Assembly: GCF_010500845.1 (NCBI RefSeq)
Contig: NZ_JAAAMI010000005.1
Location: forward strand, 124,001-188,000
Length of the DNA: 64,000 nt
Reading direction: 5' to 3'
Origin: Flagellimonas sediminis
GTDB taxonomy: Bacteria > Bacteroidota > Bacteroidia > Flavobacteriales > Flavobacteriaceae
Notes under the pieces: model-generated
Database searches by the model: none
What the model was told of the DNA's origin: nothing
Seen by the model: the letters and a program-made list of their open reading frames with translations, nothing else
Part shown: in pieces, positions 17,426-25,439 of the stretch
Position numbering within the stretch: position 1 is the stretch's first letter
Layout of the letters: each line of letters starts with the position of its first letter
Made by a program: the position numbers and the translations under genes

Positions 17426-19240
17426 ATGAAAAAATCCATCAGTAAGGCATACAGTATAGCAGTTCTGGCCCTATTTTTTGTAGCCTCATGCAAGGAACAG
17501 ACCCCGGTTCAAACGCCAAGGACTGTTACCGAAAATGGCACAACCTATCTAGTTCAGGACAGTATCTTGATTGCAACGAAGGATGGTGCCAAAATCCATG
17601 CGATCGTGGTTCGGAACACCCAAAATGAGGAACCCACTCCTGCGGTGTTGTTCCATACCATCTACGCACGTAAAAGCGACCTAAAAAGAGCAAAAATGGC
17701 AGCGGAACACGGGTATGTCGGGGTGGTTTCCTATACCCGTGGGAAGGGATTGAGCCCCGATTCCATAGTACCCTATAAATATGAAGCAACCGACACGTAT
17801 GCGGTCATTGATTGGATCAGCAAACAAGATTGGAGCAACCAAAAAGTGGGGATGTATGGCGGAAGTTATGTAGGCTTCACACAATGGGCGGCTGTAAAAA
17901 ACAAGGTGCATCCCGCCTTAAAAACGATCGTTCCTTCGGTTTCTGCGGCACCGGGTATCGCCGAGCCTATGGAGAATGGGGTCTATTTCAATTTTCACTT
18001 TCCATGGCACCATTATGTTTCCAACAACAAATATTTGGATACCACCCTGTATTCCAACGGGAAACGTTGGCAGGATTTGAACATGGAATGGTTTCAAAAA
18101 GGGGTGGCTTACAGTGCCATGGATAGTTTGGATGGATTGCCCAATCCCCAGTTTAGAGAGCGATTGTTACACCCGACCATTGACACTTATTGGCAAGACA
18201 TGATACCCTATAAAGAGGATTTTGCCCATATCAACATACCTGTTTTGGCCACGACCGGGTATTATGATGGGGGGCAAATTGGCACCCAGTACTATTTGAG
18301 GGAGCACATGAATTACAACAAGAATGCGGATCATTATCTGGTCATTGGACCATACACCCATTTTGGCGCCCAACAAAAACCAGATGCCCGTGTTTTGGGA
18401 TATGACATCGATTCCGTGGCACAAATTGATATCACGGAGTTGATTTTCGAGTGGTTTGATTACGTCATGAAGGGTGAGGCCAAACCCACATTGCTTCAAG
18501 ATAAGATCAATTACGAGGTCATGGGAGCCAACAAATGGGGACACGCTGCTTCTTTGGAGCAGATGGCCACGGACACGCTCAACTTTTATTTGGGCAACCA
18601 GCGATCAGGAGTGGCCTTTTCCTCGCTGTTTGGTACGGGAAACAACGGGGAGGATATCCATTACACGCTGTCGGATCAACCTGAAGACCCGAATGCATAT
18701 TTGGAGCAGACCATTGATTTTTCGGATCGTAGCAACTTCACCTGGAATTCTAGCGGTTGGAGGAACATTATTACTGACAGCTTGATGGTGGGACATGGTT
18801 TTTCCTTTGTGACCGAACCTTTTGACTCCGATTTTGAACTGAACGGTTCTTTTGGAGGGGAGATTTCGGTATCCATCAACAAAAAGGATTTTGATTATAA
18901 GGTGGCGTTGTTCGAGCAGACCCCTGATGGCAAATTCTTTGCGCTGGCATTACCTTATGTGGGTAGGGCGAGTTATGTACGAGATCGTGAGCACCGACAA
19001 TTGTTGACACCAAATGAAAAGACAAAACTTCCTTTTGGCATCATACGGATGACGAGCAAGAAGATCAATAAGGGAAGTAGATTGGTTGTGGTCATCAATG
19101 GAATCAAGGACCCCTTTACTGAAATCAATTATGGGACGGGTAAAAATGTGGCGGATGAAACCATCAAAGATGCCGAGGAGCCCCTGATTATCAAATGGTA
19201 TGGGGATAGTTATTTGGAAATTCCGGTAAAGAAAGATTGA
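17426..19240 (+). CDS. CocE/NonD (X-Pro dipeptidyl-peptidase-like) hydrolase, lipoprotein
   Basis: 604 aa. A signal peptide with lipobox VASC (Cys22) predicts a lipid-anchored periplasmic or surface enzyme. The alpha/beta-hydrolase part carries GGSYVG with nucleophile Ser147, and the C-terminal third (from about 400) is the jelly-roll domain of the X-Pro peptidase S15/CocE group. Substrates range from Xaa-Pro peptides to acyl esters and amide antibiotics such as beta-lactam side chains, so the substrate cannot be named. It lies 87 nt after a LytTR regulator. Convergent with the ankyrin-like gene. Confidence 0.88.
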   Translation: MKKSISKAYSIAVLALFFVASCKEQTPVQTPRTVTENGTTYLVQDSILIATKDGAKIHAIVVRNTQNEEPTPAVLFHTIYARKSDLKRAKMAAEHGYVGVVSYTRGKGLSPDSIVPYKYEATDTYAVIDWISKQDWSNQKVGMYGGSYVGFTQWAAVKNKVHPALKTIVPSVSAAPGIAEPMENGVYFNFHFPWHHYVSNNKYLDTTLYSNGKRWQDLNMEWFQKGVAYSAMDSLDGLPNPQFRERLLHPTIDTYWQDMIPYKEDFAHINIPVLATTGYYDGGQIGTQYYLREHMNYNKNADHYLVIGPYTHFGAQQKPDARVLGYDIDSVAQIDITELIFEWFDYVMKGEAKPTLLQDKINYEVMGANKWGHAASLEQMATDTLNFYLGNQRSGVAFSSLFGTGNNGEDIHYTLSDQPEDPNAYLEQTIDFSDRSNFTWNSSGWRNIITDSLMVGHGFSFVTEPFDSDFELNGSFGGEISVSINKKDFDYKVALFEQTPDGKFFALALPYVGRASYVRDREHRQLLTPNEKTKLPFGIIRMTSKKINKGSRLVVVINGIKDPFTEINYGTGKNVADETIKDAEEPLIIKWYGDSYLEIPVKKD

Positions 19241-19250
19241 TGCTCCCTTT

Positions 19251-20108
19251 TCAGGAAACTTTTTTGGCCGTAATGGTGATATCAGGTTCCGCTAGGGTCA
19301 GCGATTTAACGATATCTTCCTGAATGTCAAAAGAAAGGGTAACCGAAGGCGTACCGTTGTAGGTGAATTGGTTGTCCCCAATTTTATACAAGCCACCTCC
19401 AAACCCGCCAATCGGTCCCAACGAAAGCAGTTTCCTCATGTTCACGGAAATGGTAAACCCTTCGTTTTCCGATGCCCCGTACAGGTAATTGCCCAAATAT
19501 TTCCGTTGTTCTTCTGGACTCACTTCGATATAGGTAGGGCCACCGGCATTGCCTAAATTTTTTAGATAGGCGATGGTCTGTTCCAATTGTTCTATTTCCG
19601 AAGCGGTCATGCTGTTCTTCATGCGCTCGCCTGCATAAGCGTGATCCAACAAACTGATACCGTGCGGACCCGCAACTTCCTGTATCCCAGGAGTTGCCTC
19701 CACAGCAGCTTGGATGACTTGATAATGCCCCAACATGGCAAAGGTGAAGAGGGTAGGCCGGGCACCCATTTTCATGAGGTATTGGGCAATATCTCTTCTC
19801 CCTACATGCGAAGCCGCGCCAATAGCGGACTCAAAATCACCAAATCGCCATTCCCACACCGACCGCGAAAGTTCTGGTCTTTTGTCTACTAAGGTCTTGA
19901 CCTTATCCAAATCGAAATGGGAACTGCCCACCACTTCGGAGATGATTTCAGGGGCAATGTTGGGAAAATGTTCGGGAATTTCCGCGCTGCTAAACCAAGA
20001 GTCGGTTTTGGGTGGATGGGCCATGGTGATGCTCGGTAAGGATAGTCCCAACATCCCCAAGGAATAGGCCTTTACTGCAGTTCTTCTGTTGACGGTTTCG
20101 TTTTTCAT
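19251..20108 (-). CDS. Exported ankyrin-like repeat protein with Tat-type leader
   Basis: 285 aa from an ATG at 20108; the extension to 20174 is rejected because the leader begins here. The N-terminus NRRTAVKAYSLGMLGLSLPS has a twin-arginine motif followed by a moderately hydrophobic stretch. Residues about 60-160 hold ankyrin-like helix pairs (HFDLDKVKTLVDKRPELS, DFESAIGAASHVGRRDIAQ, FTFAMLGHYQVIQAAVEAT). The C-terminal region from about 190 is a separate beta-rich domain (QRKYLGNYLYG). Related proteins are called ankyrin repeat domain-containing protein in flavobacteria. Probably periplasmic; function unknown. Confidence 0.7.
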   Translation of the reverse strand: MKNETVNRRTAVKAYSLGMLGLSLPSITMAHPPKTDSWFSSAEIPEHFPNIAPEIISEVVGSSHFDLDKVKTLVDKRPELSRSVWEWRFGDFESAIGAASHVGRRDIAQYLMKMGARPTLFTFAMLGHYQVIQAAVEATPGIQEVAGPHGISLLDHAYAGERMKNSMTASEIEQLEQTIAYLKNLGNAGGPTYIEVSPEEQRKYLGNYLYGASENEGFTISVNMRKLLSLGPIGGFGGGLYKIGDNQFTYNGTPSVTLSFDIQEDIVKSLTLAEPDITITAKKVS

Positions 20109-20194
20109 GGGAATATTTTTGAGGTTGAAAAGGAAAACTTTGGTTTTTGGAGCGGTTCCAAATATCCCCATCATCTAACCTTCTTGAAAGTACC

Positions 20195-20231
20195 AAAAAA
20201 AGAAAAGGGACGGTCCAAAAACCGCCCCTTT
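20195..20231 (-). terminator. Terminator of the DsrE gene
   Basis: Stem AAAGGG-a-CGGT, loop CCAAAA, ACCG-c-CCCTTT (20204-20231), followed on the minus strand by TTTTCTTTTTT (from plus 20195-20205). It lies 24 nt beyond the stop at 20255. Confidence 0.7.
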
Positions 20232-20254
20232 AACAAAATAAAAACCAGGTTTCG

Positions 20255-20680
20255 CTATAGCGTAATACTCAGAAAACCATCTTTTTGCAGGTTAAATCCG
20301 TATAAAATGCCGTTTTCCACCACACCCATTTCCTTGGGAAGTTTAGTGGCATCCACCCCGAACTTTTTCAACGAAAATCCACAGGCCAACAACTTGATGT
20401 TCTTGTCTTTGGCCATAGCCAGATAGGGTTGCATGGTCTCCATATTGGTGAGGTCGGAAACCGTCTGCCCACAGATCACCACATGGAACTCACCGAACTT
20501 TTCCCCATCATCCGCAGCGAGGGCATCTGCCGCCAGTATAATGGCCTTTAATTGCGGAACGCTCCGGGTAAGCACAAAATAGTTGTTCTGCTCTTTGTTG
20601 TAGGTGGTCTGGGCACTCCCTTCGTGGAGTCCGGTGAAAAAGGTCATGGCCACCAAGGCCACGGTCAAGATATGTTTCAT
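20255..20680 (-). CDS. DsrE-family exported sulfur-related protein
   Basis: 141 aa with a signal peptide (MKHILTVALVAMTFFTG..., cleavage near residue 23). The mature part is a DsrE/DsrF-like fold: AADALAADDGEKFGEFHVVICG with Cys70 and ...KLLACGFSLKKFG with Cys100. DsrE-type proteins carry persulfide sulfur on cysteine, but this is an exported member, so its partner would be in the periplasm. It lies 4 nt after DoxX, as the third gene after the SoxB-like lipoprotein. Function inferred from family and neighbours. Confidence 0.8.
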   Translation of the reverse strand: MKHILTVALVAMTFFTGLHEGSAQTTYNKEQNNYFVLTRSVPQLKAIILAADALAADDGEKFGEFHVVICGQTVSDLTNMETMQPYLAMAKDKNIKLLACGFSLKKFGVDATKLPKEMGVVENGILYGFNLQKDGFLSITL

Positions 20681-20684
20681 GGTT

Positions 20685-21083
20685 TTAGTTTTTTAAAATT
20701 TTTGGATTCAGTACAAAAAATAGGAGTCCGCCTAAAATGGCGATGTTCTTGAACAACGGCCCGATCGTGGCCATTTGTCCTACTTGAACGGTGAGCGTGA
20801 TGGGTACCAACACACAGATGAGCACGATGGCCGACAAACGGGTCTTGAATCCCGCGAAAAAGGCAATCCCGAACACGAACATGACCACGCCCGACACCAT
20901 CACCGAAATTTCGGGGGGACCCAACAAATGGCCCAAGGCACCGAATCGGGCCTGATCCATTTTGGCAATGGTCTTGTCCACGTTGAGCAGATGGTTCAGG
21001 CTGGCCACAATAAAGATCAGGCTCACCAACATCCGCAGAACGGTTACCGAGGTGCGACTGACCGTAATCGTCTTGTTTTCCAT
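20685..21083 (-). CDS. DoxX-family membrane protein
   Basis: 132 aa, four predicted membrane helices, with the DoxX signature region VVMFVFGIAFFAGFKTRLSA in the second half. DoxX-family proteins include subunits of thiosulfate:quinone oxidoreductase but also many unrelated redox-linked proteins, so the family alone does not prove sulfur chemistry. It lies 12 nt after the SoxB-like gene and 4 nt before DsrE; the tight spacing makes an operon nearly certain. ATG start at 21083. Confidence 0.85.
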   Translation of the reverse strand: MENKTITVSRTSVTVLRMLVSLIFIVASLNHLLNVDKTIAKMDQARFGALGHLLGPPEISVMVSGVVMFVFGIAFFAGFKTRLSAIVLICVLVPITLTVQVGQMATIGPLFKNIAILGGLLFFVLNPKILKN

Positions 21084-21095
21084 ATGGGTCAGGTT

Positions 21096-22730
21096 TTAGT
21101 GGAATTGATAATCGGTTCCAGGCAATTGCGACAACACATTATCGCCTAAATCAAGTGCCTTGGCCCGACCGTCCATTACTGGGGCAATGGTACCTTTCGC
21201 CTTGAGGTATTCCACGATTACGTCATGCACGGTATAGTCCATCACTTCGGTCTCCACGGTGTTCGGCATGCGGCAGAGGGTAGGTAGCGGTTCGCCTTCG
21301 CGTCTACAGGCGGAAAGGGTGTACAGTTTATCCTCCTGCATGGGCTCGCCACCGATAAGGATCGACGCCACCCGCTCTCCTTTGGGCTTGTTGGCATAAA
21401 AGGTGAGTTCCATGCCCGAAAAGCGCACCAACCAACCCCCGAAGCGTTCCATGGGGTTTTGGGCGAATACGTTGTGAATTTCCTTTTCCAACCAGTCCTT
21501 GATCTGCTTGCCCGTGGCTTTGCCGATCTTGACCTTTTCGTTTACGGGGAGCATGCTCCACAGATCGGCCCGGGTAATGGGAGCCTTGCCACTTTCCCCG
21601 ATGGAAATGGGCGTACTGAACCGGAATCCGTTGGAAATGGAAATATCGGCCCCAGTCTTCCATCGGGCGGCATCGGTGATGAAGTTGTCCATGGGGTTTT
21701 CTACCACAAAATAACGGTAGAGGGGCGTGCTGGTATAGCCCAACACCTGCTCGATTTCTTCCTTGTACGGAGCGGTTTCTTGATCAATAAGCTGGGCCAC
21801 CTGTGCATCGGCGGGATAGGTGTTAGGATCCACTTCCATCAAGTCGTAATCTTCCTTGATGATTTTGCCATCCTTCACCGTCAAGGTCAGTTTGCCTACA
21901 AAGGAGGCAAAGGCCCCGGGTTCGGTCACCATGGAATATTTCGCTTGAAGCGGTTTGCGGATGCGCTCGTGGGTATCGTTGCCCAAAATGTAATCCACAC
22001 GCTGCAGGGCAGGGTGGTTGGCCAGATCGTATTGCTTGCTGACGCCGATATGCGTCACCAAAAAGAGCAGATCCACCTTTTGGTTGTCCTTGAGTTCGGT
22101 GATCAAAGCCTCCAAGTTTTTGTCGATAGGATCAAAACGGATGCCCTTGCTGAACGAAGGGTTTTGGCGCACGGGAATCTCGGAATCGTTGTAGGAGATA
22201 AAACCGAGTTTCACCCCTTTCAGTTCCTTGATGAAATATTGGGGGAACAGGGTCTCGCCCGAAGCCTCGTCATACATATTGGCCGAAATGACCGGGGTGT
22301 CGTAGTGCTGGAGCACGTCCATCATGGTCTGTTTGCCATAGACGACCTCCCAGTTGCCGGGAATCAGAAAATCGTAGCCCATGGCCTTGATGATGGGGGC
22401 AAAAGCCTTTCCGTGCGAAAGGGCCGCCACGGCACTGCCTTGGATCATGTCGCCCCCATCCAAGATCAGGGTGCCTTCAGGGTCTTTGCTGCGTTCCTGC
22501 TCAAAAAGGGTCTTCATATGGGCCAAACCGCCCAATTTGCGAAAGGTGATCTGTTCATTTTCCCAGAAAAGTTCGTCGTGGGGCTGCAATTGCCCATGAA
22601 TATCGGCCGTCTGTAAAATGGTGATGGTCTGTTCGGTGTTTTCGTCGGCGGTTTTGGCATCCTTGCAGGAAAACAGGGTTCCGCCGAGGAGGGCTAGGGC
22701 CGCCAAGCCCAGGATTTTATGTGGTATCAT
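21096..22730 (-). CDS. SoxB/5'-nucleotidase-family metallophosphoesterase lipoprotein
   Basis: 544 aa with lipobox LFSC (Cys22). The N-terminal metallophosphoesterase domain has ADIHG (Asp43, His45), DGGD (91-94), VTH with His227 and NDTH with His254; the C-terminal 5_nucleotid_C-like domain covers about 335-525. In 5'-nucleotidases the GNHE motif supplies the catalytic His; here it reads GNWEVVYG (125-132), with Trp127 in that place, like GHWEFTYG in the thiosulfohydrolase SoxB as I recall it. With DoxX and DsrE downstream, a SoxB-like sulfur role is plausible, but a nucleotidase-like activity is not excluded. GC content looks higher than in neighbours. Confidence 0.75.
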   Translation of the reverse strand: MIPHKILGLAALALLGGTLFSCKDAKTADENTEQTITILQTADIHGQLQPHDELFWENEQITFRKLGGLAHMKTLFEQERSKDPEGTLILDGGDMIQGSAVAALSHGKAFAPIIKAMGYDFLIPGNWEVVYGKQTMMDVLQHYDTPVISANMYDEASGETLFPQYFIKELKGVKLGFISYNDSEIPVRQNPSFSKGIRFDPIDKNLEALITELKDNQKVDLLFLVTHIGVSKQYDLANHPALQRVDYILGNDTHERIRKPLQAKYSMVTEPGAFASFVGKLTLTVKDGKIIKEDYDLMEVDPNTYPADAQVAQLIDQETAPYKEEIEQVLGYTSTPLYRYFVVENPMDNFITDAARWKTGADISISNGFRFSTPISIGESGKAPITRADLWSMLPVNEKVKIGKATGKQIKDWLEKEIHNVFAQNPMERFGGWLVRFSGMELTFYANKPKGERVASILIGGEPMQEDKLYTLSACRREGEPLPTLCRMPNTVETEVMDYTVHDVIVEYLKAKGTIAPVMDGRAKALDLGDNVLSQLPGTDYQFH

Positions 22731-22792
22731 GTGTTTTGTGTTTGTAATGAAACGTAAGCTACGTATAAAAAAAGGGTCTGGGGGAGGTTGGC

Positions 22793-23170
22793 TTACAGGT
22801 AGCCCTTAAACTGATGGTAGAGAATGTACAACGGTACCGAAGGTGGCAAAGCCACTTTGTTTGCTGTAGGGAGCAACTGTTGGCTCCTAGTTGATCCAAG
22901 TGCTGCCAATGCCGTTGTAGTAACGGGCAAAAAGGGCAGAGGTTGGGTGTTGACTTCCTTTCCTTTGGAAGTGGACACCGTAACAAAGGAGGCACAGCAG
23001 GTTTTGGAGGCCGCAGTGGCCTTGATCTTGTTGGTGACCTTGGTGGTGGTGAGGCCCAAGGAGGACTCTATGGTGTTCCGGACCTTGCAGGGCGCCAACA
23101 GGAGCAGCCCGATCAACAGAACGGACAGTCCTTTTTTAGTGCTAGGTGGTGATGTGCGGATTCCCTGCAT
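22793..23170 (-). CDS. Small conserved flavobacterial membrane-anchored protein (CKVRN type)
   Basis: 125 aa from an ATG at 23170; the longer frame to 23317 adds an unlikely N-terminus. A hydrophobic stretch LSVLLIGLLLLAPC (about 14-27) ends at CKVRN, followed by a Thr/Lys-rich, Cys-containing (KTCCASF) mature part and the C-terminal motif PLYILYHQFKGYL. I recall short flavobacterial proteins with this same start (LAPCKVRN) and end (PLYILYxxFKxYL), of unknown function. It is the first gene of the run leading to the SoxB-like gene (62 nt gap). The short hydrophobic stretch may be a signal anchor or lipoprotein signal. Confidence 0.6.
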   Translation of the reverse strand: MQGIRTSPPSTKKGLSVLLIGLLLLAPCKVRNTIESSLGLTTTKVTNKIKATAASKTCCASFVTVSTSKGKEVNTQPLPFLPVTTTALAALGSTRSQQLLPTANKVALPPSVPLYILYHQFKGYL

Positions 23171-23281
23171 ATTCCAAATAAAATAAGAAAAAGGCAAAGA
23201 GGCTGTAACTAAAGTTACAGAGTTTTGGGTTGGGGTGAAAAATAGGGGGCATTGAGGGGCGTTGTACCAAACCCCGAAAAC

Positions 23282-23308
23282 AAAAAAAGCCCTAAAAAGG
23301 GCTTTTTT
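23282..23308. terminator. Bidirectional terminator
   Basis: Palindrome AAAAAAGCCCT, AAAA, AGGGCTTTTTT at 23282-23308. It terminates the minus-strand gene that stops at 23324. Confidence 0.75.
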
Positions 23309-23323
23309 GTGGGTCACAATAGT

Positions 23324-23767
23324 CTATTGTTTTTCGTATCGTTCTTGGTATTCTCCTTCTCCTTCGTCTAAGTAAAGGGTTAAGGTGTTCCCGGAGATTT
23401 CAAAACCAACCTCAAATTTATCTTGGTCCACATAATCGCCATACGTGTAGTCCGTTTTGATTACAGCATCGGAGACAAATTCCCATGTACCTTGTGAATC
23501 TTGGGTTTTTTCGCATGGGCCTTCAGAGTCATCATAATAGGTAAAACGAAAGACCCCATCTTCCTCAAAGGTCAAGGTCTGATTTTGCTCGCAATCCGTG
23601 GCGGGTTCTTCACCATCGTCATCAATGTAGGCCACGTAGTTCCAAGTGCCCAATAGTTCCGTTTCGGCAAGAGGTTCCTCTGGATCGGGATCGGCGGACT
23701 CACTTTCACATGAAACAAATAGCAAATTCAAAAAAAGTACAGATAAAAAAAGTCTTTTGTGCATCAT
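23324..23767 (-). CDS. Lipocalin-like lipoprotein
   Basis: 147 aa. Signal peptide with lipobox FVSC (Cys20 in the longer start), then an Asp/Glu/Pro-rich linker (SESADPDPEEPLAE) and a lipocalin-like beta-barrel core beginning LLGTWNYVAYID and including TLTFEEDGVFRFTYYDD and GTWEFVSDAVIKT. Two cysteines (at DCEQ and PCEK) could pair. Very acidic mature domain. Such domains occur in many Bacteroidota lipoproteins of unknown ligand. ATG codons at 23767 and 23764 are equally possible starts. Own terminator downstream. Confidence 0.75.
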   Translation of the reverse strand: MMHKRLFLSVLFLNLLFVSCESESADPDPEEPLAETELLGTWNYVAYIDDDGEEPATDCEQNQTLTFEEDGVFRFTYYDDSEGPCEKTQDSQGTWEFVSDAVIKTDYTYGDYVDQDKFEVGFEISGNTLTLYLDEGEGEYQERYEKQ

Positions 23768-24042
23768 AGTAGGTTGAGGTTTCTAAATAGTATTTGGTAG
23801 GGAGAACGGATAGACCCAAAAGATTATTGCAGAGGAGAAGTGTTATCTGATTTAAGGTTTCGTAAGAATGATTTTTGCTGAATATTGCCTGATGATAGAG
23901 TGTCGAACTGATAGGGTTCTGGGTGACAGGAAAAAGGATATAGTTTTTAAATTAAAGACAATCCAAGCAAAAGGCACAAAGAAGTTGGGTTAGATATAAA
24001 ATTTAGCTCTTATTGAGTTTATAATATCTCATGGGTGTTAAT

Positions 24043-25230
24043 TTAAAAAATCGTATAACCAAATATTATAGAAAATGTTTGGTAATCGGAACTCCAGTAT
24101 ACAAATTTATCCAATATTTCTCTTGACGTTTGATATCTAAATTCTAAGCTATATCTGTCATTGAGTTTATAACCTAGTCCAAACGCTAAATTATTTCTTG
24201 TTTTAATTTCTAAATCTGACGCATACTCAAAGTTTATTTTGGAATTATTGGTGCTTAAATCAAAAACAAAAGAACCATTAATAAAAAGTTTAGAATCTTC
24301 ATTTAAAAAGAAATAATGCCTTATTCCAACAGGTAGCTCAATTGATTTATAATCCGCATTAACATTTTGGGTGAAAATTTCTGCTTCTGCTTTGTAATAT
24401 TGATATGTAGGCTCAACGATTATTGCCCATTTATTTTTATTGAACGGCATTATGAACTCGGTTTCTAACCCAAACCTAAAAGTCAATTCATTGCCAAAGT
24501 CTGTATTACTGGAATTGGATACGCTATGTATTGAAAGAGCGGAAATATTAGCCCCTGGTCTAAGACTTATATGAAGAAAATCCCGTTGTTGTTTTTCTTC
24601 ATAGTTTACATATGCTCCATCAGTACACTCGTTGTATTTAACAAAATAATTAATCAAATCATTTTTTTTATATTCTAAATTCTCAACCATATTAATTTTA
24701 ATAGTTGAACATTTCAAATCGTTCCATATTTGATTTTTAAACCTATCATTCTTGCCAATTTCATTATTCTCTTTTTCGTAAGATTTATAAACCAATTGTT
24801 CAATGCTGGAATTTTCCTTATTGTAAAAATATCTTATTAAGTTATTATTTACATATCCATATAGACCTGCTTTGCCTTCAATTAGCACTTTTAAAAACAA
24901 AGTTTCTTCTTTAAAAATAGGATTTCTATCTAAGCTTAATCTCTCAATATCTTCACTGGATCTATCGATGTTTACAGTGCTTCTTATATATTTTGAAACA
25001 TTATCAATGCCAAATTCTTTGACTGATTCTATGGTTGCCGTTTCAGGATCACTGTTCGCAGATAACTTATATTCAAATTCAGTGGGGTTATTATTCCAGT
25101 CAATATTTTTAATAAGACAATTAATTCTTTCTCCAGAATTATCAACGTAATATCCTTGTTCAAAAGAAATTTGACTGTAAATATTTGTAGAAACAATTGT
25201 GATCAAAATGAGTAATAAACACTTTTTCAT
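24043..25230 (-). CDS. Outer-membrane beta-barrel (PorT-like) protein
   Basis: 395 aa with signal peptide (MKKCLLLILITIVSTNIYSQ). The N-terminal domain (GYYVDNSGERINCLIKNIDW to about residue 200) is a periplasmic or extracellular module seen in flavobacterial homologues; residues about 210-395 form an outer-membrane beta-barrel of eight or so strands ending in the aromatic FGYTIF. The gene is visibly more AT-rich than its surroundings, as is the 275-nt leader region 23768-24042, where I see no gene or clear signal. This suggests a separate history, perhaps transfer. Function unknown. Confidence 0.8.
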   Translation of the reverse strand: MKKCLLLILITIVSTNIYSQISFEQGYYVDNSGERINCLIKNIDWNNNPTEFEYKLSANSDPETATIESVKEFGIDNVSKYIRSTVNIDRSSEDIERLSLDRNPIFKEETLFLKVLIEGKAGLYGYVNNNLIRYFYNKENSSIEQLVYKSYEKENNEIGKNDRFKNQIWNDLKCSTIKINMVENLEYKKNDLINYFVKYNECTDGAYVNYEEKQQRDFLHISLRPGANISALSIHSVSNSSNTDFGNELTFRFGLETEFIMPFNKNKWAIIVEPTYQYYKAEAEIFTQNVNADYKSIELPVGIRHYFFLNEDSKLFINGSFVFDLSTNNSKINFEYASDLEIKTRNNLAFGLGYKLNDRYSLEFRYQTSREILDKFVYWSSDYQTFSIIFGYTIF

Positions 25231-25439
25231 TGTACTTTTTTATATTTAATAATTTGAGTTGCCTTTTGTATTAACCCATGATGTTAAAGATGTGATTCGA
25301 TTCTAAATGAATTAGATCGACCGACCGCCAAGTTAACAGAAAAGCATTTACAACCTTTCCGTTTTTCCGTAAGGTTTTGTCGTTTTATCAACAGGAATTC
25401 ATTGATATAGGGGGCAGTATGTTATATATCCGACCTTGT

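Noticed and set aside
22793..23170. Plus-strand frame 22824-23186 opposite the CKVRN gene
   Set aside because: The minus frame has a hydrophobic leader and recognisable conserved end motifs, and lies in line with the downstream operon; the plus frame has neither.
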